Source: Actinoplanes siamensis (GTDB taxonomy: Bacteria; Actinomycetota; Actinomycetes; Mycobacteriales; Micromonosporaceae). From it: DNA of 64,000 nucleotides. Under the pieces are notes generated by a model that saw only the letters and a list, made by a program, of their open reading frames with translations, made no database searches and was not told where the DNA came from. A program made the position numbers and the translations under genes. Position 1 is the stretch's first letter. Each line of letters starts with the position of its first letter. Shown one piece after another: positions 49,264 to 57,280 of the stretch. Where the stretch lies: positions 248,001-312,000 of the forward strand of contig NZ_BOMW01000006.1 of NCBI RefSeq assembly GCF_016862395.1. The letters run 5' to 3'.

Positions 49264-50338
49264 GCTCCGTGTCACCGGCCAGGCGGGCCTCCCGGTCCGC
49301 CGCCGCCAGCGCGTCCAGCACCCCGTCGAGCTCGCCGCCGAGGACCAGATCGAGGTTGTACGCCGTGTAGCCGATGCGGTGGTCGGTGATCCGGTTCTGC
49401 GGGAAGTTGTACGTGCGTACCCGCTCCGAGCGGTCCACCGTGCGCACCTGGGCCTTGCGCGCGTCGCCGGCCGCCGCGTCCGCCGCCTCCTGGGCCTGCG
49501 CCAGCAGCCGGGACCGCAGGATGCGCATCGCCGACTCCTTGTTCTGCAGCTGGCTCTTCTCGTTCTGGCAGCTCACCACGGTGCCGGTGGGCAGGTGCGT
49601 GATCCGTACCGCGGAGTCGGTGGTGTTGACCGACTGGCCGCCCGGCCCGGACGAGCGGTACACGTCGATGCGCAGGTCGCCCGGCTCGATCTGGACGTCG
49701 ACGTCCTCCGCCTCGGGCAGCACCAGCACGCCGGCCGCCGAGGTGTGGATCCGGCCCTGCGACTCGGTGACCGGGACGCGCTGCACCCGGTGCACGCCGC
49801 CCTCCCACTTCATCCGGGACCAGACGCCGTGGCCGCCGTCCGGCACGCCCTTCGTCTTCACCGCCACCGAGATGTCCTTGATCCCGCCGAGGTCCGACTC
49901 CTGCGAGTCGATCACCTCGACCACCCAGCCACGGCGCTCCGCGTACCGCGTGTACATCCGCAGCAGATCGCCGGCGAACAGCGCGGACTCCTGGCCGCCC
50001 TCGCCCGCCTTGATCTCGATGATCACGTCCTTGGCGTCGCTCGGGTCGCGCGGGATCAGCATCTCGCCGAGCTTCTCCTCCAGCGCCGGCAGCGTGGCGG
50101 CGACCGCCTCCACCTCACCGGCGAACGCCGGGTCCTCGGCGGCCAGTTCCCGGGCGGCGGCCAGGTCCTCGCGGGCCGCCTCCAGTTCCGCGTGCGCGGC
50201 GTAGACCGGGGCCAGCTCGGCGAAGCGCCTGCCGACCCTGCGCACCAGCGCCTGGTCGGCGTGGATGCTCGGGTCCTCCATCCGCTTCTCCAGGTCCGCG
50301 TACTCGGCGAGAAGCGTGCTCAGACGGTCGTTGCTCAT
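49247..50338 (-). CDS. prfA: Peptide chain release factor 1
   Basis: 363 residues from ATG 50338, with GGGGAG five bases upstream. The RF1-type stop-codon tripeptide PVT lies in [17 protein letters not shown], and the catalytic GGQ in [14 protein letters not shown]. It ends translation at UAA and UAG. The gene is separated from rpmE by a strong hairpin, so it may also have its own promoter. Confidence 0.97.
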   Translation of the reverse strand: MSNDRLSTLLAEYADLEKRMEDPSIHADQALVRRVGRRFAELAPVYAAHAELEAAREDLAAARELAAEDPAFAGEVEAVAATLPALEEKLGEMLIPRDPSDAKDVIIEIKAGEGGQESALFAGDLLRMYTRYAERRGWVVEVIDSQESDLGGIKDISVAVKTKGVPDGGHGVWSRMKWEGGVHRVQRVPVTESQGRIHTSAAGVLVLPEAEDVDVQIEPGDLRIDVYRSSGPGGQSVNTTDSAVRITHLPTGTVVSCQNEKSQLQNKESAMRILRSRLLAQAQEAADAAAGDARKAQVRTVDRSERVRTYNFPQNRITDHRIGYTAYNLDLVLGGELDGVLDALAAADREARLAGDTELSRRQ

Positions 50339-50372
50339 CAGATCTCCCCGGACGTGGAAAGCGGCACACGCG

Positions 50373-50410
50373 AACGGCGCCCGTCCCGGTTTCCCGGGAC
50401 GGGCGCCGTT
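50373..50410 (-). terminator. Strong 17-bp hairpin between rpmE and prfA
   Basis: AACGGCGCCCGTCCCGG and CCGGGACGGGCGCCGTT pair perfectly around a TTTC loop, seven bases after the rpmE stop and 35 bases before prfA. It would end or attenuate rpmE transcription. Confidence 0.8.
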
Positions 50411-50417
50411 GAAGCAG

Positions 50418-50642
50418 TTACTTCTTCTTCGCGGCGTTGACCTTGGCGTACTTCGCCTGGAACTTCGCGACCCGGCCCGCGGTGTCGAGGACGCGCTGCT
50501 TGCCGGTGTAGAACGGGTGGCAGGCGCTGCAGGTCTCGACGCGGATCTCGCCGCCCTTGGCGGTGCTGCGGGTGGTGAAGGTGCTGCCGCAGGAGCAGAT
50601 GACCTCGGTGGTCGTGTACTCCGGGTGGATGCCGCTCTTCAT
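50418..50642 (-). CDS. rpmE: 50S ribosomal protein L31, zinc-binding form
   Basis: 74 residues. Four Cys (16, 18, 38, 41, in CSCGS and [10 protein letters not shown]) define the zinc-containing L31, as opposed to the Cys-free paralogue made under zinc starvation. [17 protein letters not shown] is the conserved core. It is divergent from the RNA ligase gene across a 197-base gap with no further gene. Confidence 0.97.
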   Translation of the reverse strand: MKSGIHPEYTTTEVICSCGSTFTTRSTAKGGEIRVETCSACHPFYTGKQRVLDTAGRVAKFQAKYAKVNAAKKK

Positions 50643-50839
50643 GTCTTCTCGGTCCCTCTCGATGATGCGGGTCGCCGGGTCGCCCTGTGATGAAGGAGAG
50701 CGGGAACCGGAACCCTTGCTGGCCGATGTACCAGTCTGCCATGCCGCCCGTACCGGCCGGAAATCAGGAGGTGCAACTGGTTTCGTGGTGGATAACGTGA
50801 GCGCCCCTTCGGTAATTCCCGCTCACGAGGACCCCCGCC

Positions 50840-51904
50840 ATGACGCTGCTGCACGACGTCTTCGATCCGGTCAAGCTCACCGAAGCGCTCGATTCCGGGC
50901 TGATCCGGACACAGCGCCACCCGAGCCTGCCGTTCACGATCTACAACTACACCGAGCACTGCCAGTACTCCGGCGCCTGGTCGCCGGTCACGCTGGCCTG
51001 CCGTGGCCTGATCGTGGACGGCGCGGGGCGGATCGCCGCGCGGCCGCTGTCCAAGTTCTTCAACCACTCGGAGCCGCAGGCGCCGAGCCTGGACCCGGGC
51101 GCGGCGGTCACGGTGACCGACAAGGCGGACGGCAGCCTCGGCATCATCTACCACGACGGCTCGGGCTTCGCCGTCGCCACCCGCGGATCCTTCGCCTCCG
51201 ACCAGGCGATCCACGCCACCGAGATACTGCGTACGAGGTACGCGTCGTTCGTCCCGCCGGACGGCCTGACCGTGCTCGTGGAGATCATCTACCCGGACAA
51301 CCGGATCGTCGTGGACTACCAGGGGCTGGACGACCTGGTGCTGCTCGGCGCCGTGGAGATCGCGACCGGCCGCTCGCACGGGCCGGCCGCGGTGCCGGGC
51401 TGGCCGGGTCCGGTGGTCGAGACGTTCGGGTACACGACGCTGGCCGAGGCGCTCGCCGCTCCACCGCGCCCCGGGCGGGAGGGGCTGGTCGTGCACTTCA
51501 CCGACGCCGATCAGCGCGTGAAGATCAAATACACGGACTACGTACGGCTGCACCGCCTGGTGACCGGCCTCACTCCCCGTACCGTGTGGGAGGTCCTGGT
51601 CGGCGGCGGCGACCTGGACGTGTTGCTCGCACCGCTGCCCGACGAGTTCCACGTCTGGGCCCGCGGCGTCGCCACGGAACTGATCACCGAGGTCGACCGG
51701 CGGGCTGCGGCGGTCGAGGCGGCCTACGCCGGGATCGTCGCCGGGCTGCCGGCGGGCTGGGGCCGCAAGGAGTTCGCGCTGGCCGCGATGCGCAGCCCGG
51801 ACCGCGGGGAACTGTTCCAGCGTCTGGACGGTCACGACTACCGTCCCGGCCTGTGGCAGCGGGTGCGCCCGTCGGCGGAGAAGGCTCAGGGAGGCGCGGA
51901 GTGA
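50840..51904 (+). CDS. T4 Rnl1-like RNA ligase
   Basis: 354 residues from ATG 50840, with GAGGA eight bases upstream. It follows T4 RNA ligase 1 along its length: YNYTEHCQYSGAWSP, CRGLIVDGAG, ARPLSKFFNHSEP, the adenylated Lys95 in TDKADGSLGIIY (motif I), RGSFASDQA, EIIYPDNRIVV, EGLVVHF (motif IV) and VKIKYTDYVRLH (motif V), then a helical C-terminal domain such as gives Rnl1 its tRNA preference. It seals 5'-phosphate to 3'-OH RNA ends using ATP. Its stop overlaps the next start (GTGA). Confidence 0.92.
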   Translation: MTLLHDVFDPVKLTEALDSGLIRTQRHPSLPFTIYNYTEHCQYSGAWSPVTLACRGLIVDGAGRIAARPLSKFFNHSEPQAPSLDPGAAVTVTDKADGSLGIIYHDGSGFAVATRGSFASDQAIHATEILRTRYASFVPPDGLTVLVEIIYPDNRIVVDYQGLDDLVLLGAVEIATGRSHGPAAVPGWPGPVVETFGYTTLAEALAAPPRPGREGLVVHFTDADQRVKIKYTDYVRLHRLVTGLTPRTVWEVLVGGGDLDVLLAPLPDEFHVWARGVATELITEVDRRAAAVEAAYAGIVAGLPAGWGRKEFALAAMRSPDRGELFQRLDGHDYRPGLWQRVRPSAEKAQGGAE

Positions 51905-52797
51905 CACGACTGCTGATCACGCGGGGCCTGCCCGCGTCCGGGAAGACCACGTTCGCGCGCAAGCTGCAGCCGGGCGTGGTCCGGGTCAACCGCGACGACC
52001 TGCGGCGGATGCTGCACGGGCAGCGGCTGTTCACGCAGTGGGCCGAGGCGCAGGTCACGCACGCGCAGCGGGCCGCGGTGGAGGCGCTGCTGCGCGCCGG
52101 GGCCTCGGTGATCGTCGACGACACCAACCTGCGGGCGAAGACCGTGCGGGAGTGGGCCGGGCTGGCCGCCCGGTTCGGCGCGTCGTTCGAGGTGCACGAC
52201 TTCACCGACGTCCCGCTGGAGGAATGCCTCCGGCGGGACGCCGAGCGGTCCGCGGACGACCGGGTCGGCGAGGACCCGATCCGCCGGATGCACGAGCGCT
52301 TCCTGGCCGGGAAGCGGCTGCCGCTGCCGGTGCCGTTCGTGGAACCGGGCGGGCCCGGGGTGGTCTACCGGCCGGATCCGGAGCTGCCGCCGGCGGTGCT
52401 GGTCGACATCGACGGTACGGTCGCGCTGATGGCCGGGCGCAGCCCGTACGAGTGGGACCGGGTCGGTGAGGACGCGCCGAATCCCGCGGTGATCGCGGCG
52501 GTGCGGGCCATGCACGCGGCAGGTCACGCGATCGTCTTCTGCTCCGGGCGCGACGAGGTGTGCCGGGCGGAGACCGAGGCGTGGCTGGAACTGTTCACCG
52601 GCGTGCCGTACGAGGCCCTGTTCATGCGCCCGGCCGGCGACAGCCGCAAGGATGCGGTGGTCAAGCGCGAGATCTTCGACACGCGGATCCGCGACCGCTG
52701 GCGGATCGTGGGGGTGTTCGACGACCGTCAGCAGGTGGTACGCATGTGGCGTGCGCTCGGCCTGACCGTGTTCCAGGTCGCGGAGGGAGACTTCTGA
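51901..52797 (+). CDS. T4 Pnkp-like polynucleotide kinase-3'-phosphatase
   Basis: 298 residues from GTG 51901 (T4 Pnkp is 301); the frame is open for 450 codons upstream but that is shadow. The kinase has P-loop GLPASGKTT (9-17) and RVNRDDLRRML with the general-base Asp. The C-terminal HAD phosphatase has DIDGTVALMAGRSPYEW, SGRDE, SRKDAVVKREIF and FDDRQQVVRMWRALGL, ending QVAEGDF, all close to T4 Pnkp. It converts 2',3'-cyclic-phosphate and 5'-OH ends of cut RNA into ligatable ends. It is coupled to the ligase genes on both sides. Confidence 0.93.
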   Translation: MTRLLITRGLPASGKTTFARKLQPGVVRVNRDDLRRMLHGQRLFTQWAEAQVTHAQRAAVEALLRAGASVIVDDTNLRAKTVREWAGLAARFGASFEVHDFTDVPLEECLRRDAERSADDRVGEDPIRRMHERFLAGKRLPLPVPFVEPGGPGVVYRPDPELPPAVLVDIDGTVALMAGRSPYEWDRVGEDAPNPAVIAAVRAMHAAGHAIVFCSGRDEVCRAETEAWLELFTGVPYEALFMRPAGDSRKDAVVKREIFDTRIRDRWRIVGVFDDRQQVVRMWRALGLTVFQVAEGDF

Positions 52798-52809
52798 GGT
52801 GCTGCGGAG

Positions 52810-53430
52810 ATGGTGAAGTACCCGCGTACGTTCCATCTGCCCGATTCCCCGGGCGCGTCCGCCGACGACCGGATCCAGCCGGATCTGTCGTGGCTGGACG
52901 GTGAGCTCGTGGTGACCGAGAAGATGGACGGCGGGAACCTCACCTTCACCCGGGACGCGATGTACGCGCGCTCCCCCGACTCCGGCACCCACCCGTGGGA
53001 CCGGCCGGCGAAGGCGTTGTGGGCCATGACGGCGTACAAGATCCCGGACGAGTGGCGGGTCTGCGGCGAGTCCATGTGGGCGCGCCGCAGCGTCGCGTAC
53101 ACCGAGCTGCCCGGCGTGTTCCTGGTCTTCGGCATCTGGGACGAGACGGACACGCTGCTGGGCTGGGACGACACCGTGGACTGGGCGCGCCGGCTGGAGC
53201 TTCCGGTGGTTCCGGTGCTCTACCGCGGCGGCAGCCTGTCCGAGGCCCGGTCCGCCTGGGCGGCTCAGCGCGACGCGGAGACCTCCGAGGGGTACGTGGT
53301 GCGCGCGGCCGGCCGCATCCCGGTGGCCGAGTTCCCGCTCAAGGTGCTGAAGTGGGTGCGCGCCGAGCACGTCCGCACGGACGCGGCGTGGCGGCACCGC
53401 GACGACTTCCCCGTCAACGAGTTCGCCTGA
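52810..53430 (+). CDS. Compact Rnl2-like RNA ligase
   Basis: 206 residues from ATG 52810, with GAGG at the end of the kinase gene eight bases before it; GTG 52813 is possible. Nucleotidyltransferase motifs are in order: Lys38 in TEKMDGGNLTF (the EKxxGxN form of Rnl2), CGESMWARRSVAY (III), FLVFGIWDE (IIIa), EGYVVRAAG (IV) and LKVLKWVRAEH (V). No extra C-terminal domain is present, so it is a minimal catalytic unit. It probably seals nicked or duplex-type RNA ends, as Rnl2 does, beside the Rnl1-type enzyme. Confidence 0.88.
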   Translation: MVKYPRTFHLPDSPGASADDRIQPDLSWLDGELVVTEKMDGGNLTFTRDAMYARSPDSGTHPWDRPAKALWAMTAYKIPDEWRVCGESMWARRSVAYTELPGVFLVFGIWDETDTLLGWDDTVDWARRLELPVVPVLYRGGSLSEARSAWAAQRDAETSEGYVVRAAGRIPVAEFPLKVLKWVRAEHVRTDAAWRHRDDFPVNEFA

Positions 53431-53481
53431 CCCCCGGCCGCGCCAGGAGAAGCGGCGAGGAACCTCGCACCGCCAGCCGAA

Positions 53482-53620
53482 CGCTGGCGGCTGGCACTCA
53501 GCGGTCTCTGCGGGCCGACGAGAGACCTCTGGGAGCCGGCCCGGCGTTGGCGGCCGGCGCTCATGGTCCCGCCGGCCCGGCGAGAGACTCCCCGGGGGTC
53601 GGCCGGCACCGGTGGCCGGC
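53482..53620. repeat. Imperfect tandem repeat of about 63 bp between the RNA-repair genes and the NOS gene
   Basis: Units start at about 53482, 53545 and 53610 (partial). Shared blocks are TGGCGGC, CTCA, GGTC, GGGCC or GGCCC, and CGAGAGAC. Unit 1 holds a perfect hairpin: GGTCTCT (53503-53509) with AGAGACC (53521-53527). No gene can be supported in 53431-53641. Confidence 0.7.
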
Positions 53621-53641
53621 TTTCCGGGATGCCTGGGATTG

Positions 53642-54808
53642 TCACCGGTGCGGGCAGCGGCGCCGCCCCTCCCGGGCCAGCGCCGCCGCCTCCTCGTCCA
53701 GGTAGAAGGCCGGCCGCAGATCCATCTCCGGGTAGTAGCGGTGAAAGACCGGGGTGAGCGCCCCGGACATCGGCGGCACGATCCACGACCAGTCCGCCGG
53801 CACCGGCCGCCCCGCCTTCGCCTCGTTGTCGATGTGCGTGACGAAGCGCCGCGCCTCGGTGTGGTGATCGCTCATCCTCACCCCGGCCAGCTCGAAGCTG
53901 TGCAGTACCGCCCGGTTCAGCTCGACCAGCGCGCGGTCCCGCCAGAGCGTCGACTCCCGGCTGGTGTCCAGGCCGAGCCGGGCCGCGACCCGCGGGATCA
54001 GGTCGTAGCGGTCGGTGTCGGCGAAGTTGCGGGCGCCGATCTCGGTGCCCAGGTACCAGCCGTTGAACGGGGCGAGCGGGTAGTGCACCCCGCCGATGGT
54101 GAGCCGCATGTTGGCGATCGCCGGCACGGCGTGCCAGCGCAGGCCCAGCTCGGTGAACCAGGCGTACTCGGGGTGGCTGATCGGCACCTCGCGGATGGCG
54201 CGTTCGGGCAGCTCGTACAGCCGGATGCCGTCCGCCGGGGTCTCGACGACCAGGGGCAGCACGTCGAACGCCTCGCCCTTGCCCTGCCAGCCGAAGGCGC
54301 GCACCGCCGTGGTGAAGTCCCGCAGCCGCCGGTCGCCGACCTCGTGACCGTCCTCGGTGCGGTACCCCGCGTATCTGATCAACTGCTCGTTCCACACCCG
54401 GGCGTACGGCCGGCCGGGCTGAGCCGGCGCGAAGACGCTGATCACCGGGCGGATCTGGCCGTCCCCGGCGGTCCGCAGATGCTGCACGAGCAGCGAGTAG
54501 ATCTCGTCGGCGGTCCGCGCCCGGCGCCGGTCCAGCACCAGCAGGCTGCGCCAGTACAGCCGGCCGATGCAGCGGCTCGCGTTGCGCCAGGCCATCCGGG
54601 CGCCGTGGGTCAGCTCGTCCGGGGTGTGCACGTAGGTGCCGGTGGCGGCGATCTGCGCGCGGACGATGGCCAGGCGCGGCTCGACCGGCCCGAGGCGGGG
54701 GTTCTCGGTGTAGCAGCGGCGCAGGAAGTCCTCGGCCTCGCCCGGGTCGACGGGTGCGTCCGGGTCCCAGGGCTCGGTGGGATGGTCCCGGTAACCCGGC
54801 ACGATCAT
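53642..54808 (-). CDS. nos: Bacterial nitric oxide synthase, oxygenase domain only
   Basis: 388 residues from ATG 54808, with GGAGG six bases upstream. The heme-ligating Cys80 lies in AWRNASRCIGR, the arginine-binding Glu256 in NGWYLGTEIGARN, and the pterin-side SWIVPPMSG near the end. There is no reductase domain, as usual in bacterial NOS, so host flavodoxin/ferredoxin reductases must supply electrons. It makes NO from arginine via hydroxyarginine. In bacteria, NOS has roles in stress protection or nitration of natural products; which applies here is unknown. Confidence 0.95.
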   Translation of the reverse strand: MIVPGYRDHPTEPWDPDAPVDPGEAEDFLRRCYTENPRLGPVEPRLAIVRAQIAATGTYVHTPDELTHGARMAWRNASRCIGRLYWRSLLVLDRRRARTADEIYSLLVQHLRTAGDGQIRPVISVFAPAQPGRPYARVWNEQLIRYAGYRTEDGHEVGDRRLRDFTTAVRAFGWQGKGEAFDVLPLVVETPADGIRLYELPERAIREVPISHPEYAWFTELGLRWHAVPAIANMRLTIGGVHYPLAPFNGWYLGTEIGARNFADTDRYDLIPRVAARLGLDTSRESTLWRDRALVELNRAVLHSFELAGVRMSDHHTEARRFVTHIDNEAKAGRPVPADWSWIVPPMSGALTPVFHRYYPEMDLRPAFYLDEEAAALAREGRRRCPHR

Positions 54809-54896
54809 CGATGGCCTCCGGCGGATCGAGGGATGGGGATACCGGAGGTTCGCACGATGCCGTACGGGGCGAATCAGACTATCTGTGCGACAAACA

Positions 54897-54930
54897 CCGC
54901 GAGCCCCACCCGATCGGGTGGGGCTCGCGG
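54897..54930. terminator. Palindromic terminator between rho and nos
   Basis: CCGCGAGCCCCACCCG and CGGGTGGGGCTCGCGG form a 16-bp stem around AT, 12 bases after the rho stop; CTTTT follows on the plus strand. It ends rho transcription ahead of the nos gene. Confidence 0.8.
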
Positions 54931-54941
54931 CTTTTCTGCGT

Positions 54942-56984
54942 TTACTCGCCAGGCGTGGACTTGGCGATCTGCATCAGGAACTCGATGTTGGTCCGGGTCT
55001 GCTTGAGCCGGTCCATCAGCAGGTCCAGAGCCGCGCCGGACTCCAGCGAGGCGAGCACCTTGCGGAGCTTGTGGATGATCGCCAGTTCCTCCTTGCCCAG
55101 CAGGATCTCTTCCTTGCGGGTGCTGGAGGCGGAGACGTCCACGGCCGGGAAGACGCGCTTGTCGGCGATCTTCCGGTCCAGCTTGAGCTCGGCGTTGCCG
55201 GTGCCCTTGAACTCCTCGAAGATCACCGTGTCCATCATCGACCCGGTCTCGACGAGCGCGGTCGCGAGGATGGTGAGCGAGCCACCGTTCTCGATGTTGC
55301 GCGCCGCGCCGAGGAACCGCTTCGGCGGGTAGAGCGCCGTCGAGTCGATACCACCCGACATGATCCGGCCGGAGGCCGGCGCCGCCAGGTTGTACGACCG
55401 GCCCAGGCGCGTCACCGAGTCGAGCAGCACCACCACGTCGTGGCCCAGCTCGACCAGCCGCTTGGCCCGCTCGATGGCGAGCTCCGCGACGGTGGTGTGG
55501 TCCTGCGGCGGACGGTCGAACGTGGCCGCGATGACCTCGCCCTTCACCGTGCGCTGCATGTCGGTGACCTCTTCGGGCCGCTCGTCCACGAGCACGACCA
55601 TCAGGTGGCACTCGGGGTTGTTGCGGGTGATCGCGTTGGCCAGGGCCTGCAGGACCATCGTCTTACCGGCCTTCGGCGGGGAGACGATGAGCGCGCGCTG
55701 GCCCTTGCCGATCGGCATCACCAGGTCGATGATGCGGGTGGTGAGGATGTGCGGCTCGGTCTCCAGCCGCAGGCGCTCCTGCGGGTAGAGCGGCGTGAGC
55801 TTGTAGAACTCGGGACGCCGGCGAGCCTCGTCGGGCTCCATCCCGTTGATGGTGTCCAGGCGGACCAGCGGGTTGTACTTGTCCCGCCGCTGCTCGCCGT
55901 CGCGCGGGGCGGAGCGGACCGCACCGGTGACCGCGTCGCCGCGGCGCAGGCCGTACTTCTTGACCTGCGACATCGACACATAGACGTCGTTCGGCCCGGA
56001 GAGATAGCCGGTGGTCCGGACGAACGCGTAGTTGTCGAGCACGTCCAGGATGCCGGCCACCGGGACGAGCACCTCGTCCTCGGTGACGTGCGGCTCCCGG
56101 CCCTCACGACGGCTGTCGTCGCGCGGGCTGTCGTCACGGTCGCGGCCCCGGCGGCGGTCCCGGAAGCGGCTGCGCCGGCTCCGGCGGCCACCCTCGCCGT
56201 CGTTCTCGTCGTCGTCGTGTCCCTGGTCGGCGCGCGGGCCCCGGTCCCCGGACCGGTCGTTGTCCCGCTGGCCACGGTCGTCCCGCGGGCCACGGTCGTT
56301 GCGGTCGCCACGGTCGTTGCGGTCGCCGCGCTCGGCACGGTCGCCGCGCTCGGCACGCTCGCCCCGTTCGGCACGCTCGCCGTCACGCTGGTTGCGCTGC
56401 CGGTCGCGGGTGCGCTCGCCGCGCTCCGGACGCTCACCACGCTCGGTGGTGTCGGCCGGCGCGGGCGCGGTCTCGGTCGCCGCCGGAACGGCGGCCTCGG
56501 CCTGCACCGGGGCGGCGGTCTCGGTCGCGCGCGGCGCCGAGTCGCGGGCGGCCCGCTCGCGGCTGCGCCGGGACGGGCGCTCCGCGGCCGGGGCGGCCTC
56601 GGAGGCCGGGGCGGCCTCGGCGGCCGGGGTGGTCTCGGCCGGGGCGGCTGCGGTTTGCGGCGACTCGGCCGGAGCCGTCCGGGCCGGAGCCGTCCGAGCC
56701 GGCGGGGCCTGGACCGGGGCGACCGCCTCGGTCCGCGGGCGTGGGGCCGACTCGGCGGCGGCCGGGCCACCGCTCTGCCGCTCGGTGATCGCGGTGATCA
56801 GCTCGCCCTTGCGCATCCGGGCGGTGCCGGAGATGCCCAGGGAAGCGGCGAGGCTCTGCAACTCGGGCAGCAGCATCGCGGACAGCCCGGTGCCGCCTCG
56901 GCGGCGCTTCGTGGCGGTCGCGGTGGTGCCGGCGCCGTCAGCGACGTCAGAAACACCCGACGTCACGTCGGTGGTGTCGCTCAA
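54942..56984 (-). CDS. rho: Transcription termination factor Rho with RG/RD-rich insertion
   Basis: 680 residues from TTG 56984, which has GGAAGGA five bases upstream; the frame is open to ATG 57119, but the added 45 residues lack a ribosome binding site and rho character. An Ala/Pro-rich segment follows a Rho-N helix region (LLPELQSLAASLGISGTARMRKGELI), then a long stretch of RGERxERGDRNDRGD repeats, then the RNA-binding GYLSGPNDVYVSMSQVKKYGLRRGD, P-loop PPKAGKTMV and the Q/R-loop core. Such an insertion is known in actinobacterial Rho and adds RNA-binding capacity. Confidence 0.95.
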   Translation of the reverse strand: MSDTTDVTSGVSDVADGAGTTATATKRRRGGTGLSAMLLPELQSLAASLGISGTARMRKGELITAITERQSGGPAAAESAPRPRTEAVAPVQAPPARTAPARTAPAESPQTAAAPAETTPAAEAAPASEAAPAAERPSRRSRERAARDSAPRATETAAPVQAEAAVPAATETAPAPADTTERGERPERGERTRDRQRNQRDGERAERGERAERGDRAERGDRNDRGDRNDRGPRDDRGQRDNDRSGDRGPRADQGHDDDENDGEGGRRSRRSRFRDRRRGRDRDDSPRDDSRREGREPHVTEDEVLVPVAGILDVLDNYAFVRTTGYLSGPNDVYVSMSQVKKYGLRRGDAVTGAVRSAPRDGEQRRDKYNPLVRLDTINGMEPDEARRRPEFYKLTPLYPQERLRLETEPHILTTRIIDLVMPIGKGQRALIVSPPKAGKTMVLQALANAITRNNPECHLMVVLVDERPEEVTDMQRTVKGEVIAATFDRPPQDHTTVAELAIERAKRLVELGHDVVVLLDSVTRLGRSYNLAAPASGRIMSGGIDSTALYPPKRFLGAARNIENGGSLTILATALVETGSMMDTVIFEEFKGTGNAELKLDRKIADKRVFPAVDVSASSTRKEEILLGKEELAIIHKLRKVLASLESGAALDLLMDRLKQTRTNIEFLMQIAKSTPGE

Positions 56985-57280
56985 TGGATTCCTTCCGTCG
57001 GAAAAACCCGAGTCCACCCGGAACCGCAGCCTGGGCCGGGTGCCCTCGGAACCCGCTTCGCAGCAGCTGAGCGGGGTTTTCGTACAGCACGGCAGCTCGA
57101 CGGTTTCCCTGCCCGTCATACCTTGACGGGTAGGTCTCGGCGAGTGCAGCGATCTAGGAACTGCTGCCCGGCGTATGCCTTGCTGAGAAGTGAGACAAGC
57201 CAGGACGGCCCAGAAATCTCGGGGGTGCGCCGAACCGCAGAGATCGCTTGCTTCGCGGCTGTGCTAGGTCTAGAGCGTAA

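Noticed and set aside
50557..51900. A 450-codon N-terminal extension of the Pnkp-like protein
   Set aside because: It overlaps the Rnl1-type ligase gene in another frame; the GTG at 51901 gives the T4 Pnkp length and the GTGA coupling.
53265..54395. A minus-strand gene of 376 codons across the repeat region
   Set aside because: It is a shadow of the nos and ligase genes in another frame; its composition is Arg/Gly/Ala-rich with no motif.
56985..57119. An N-terminal extension of Rho from ATG 57119
   Set aside because: The extension has no ribosome binding site and a Cys-rich sequence unlike Rho, while TTG 56984 has GGAAGGA at ideal spacing.
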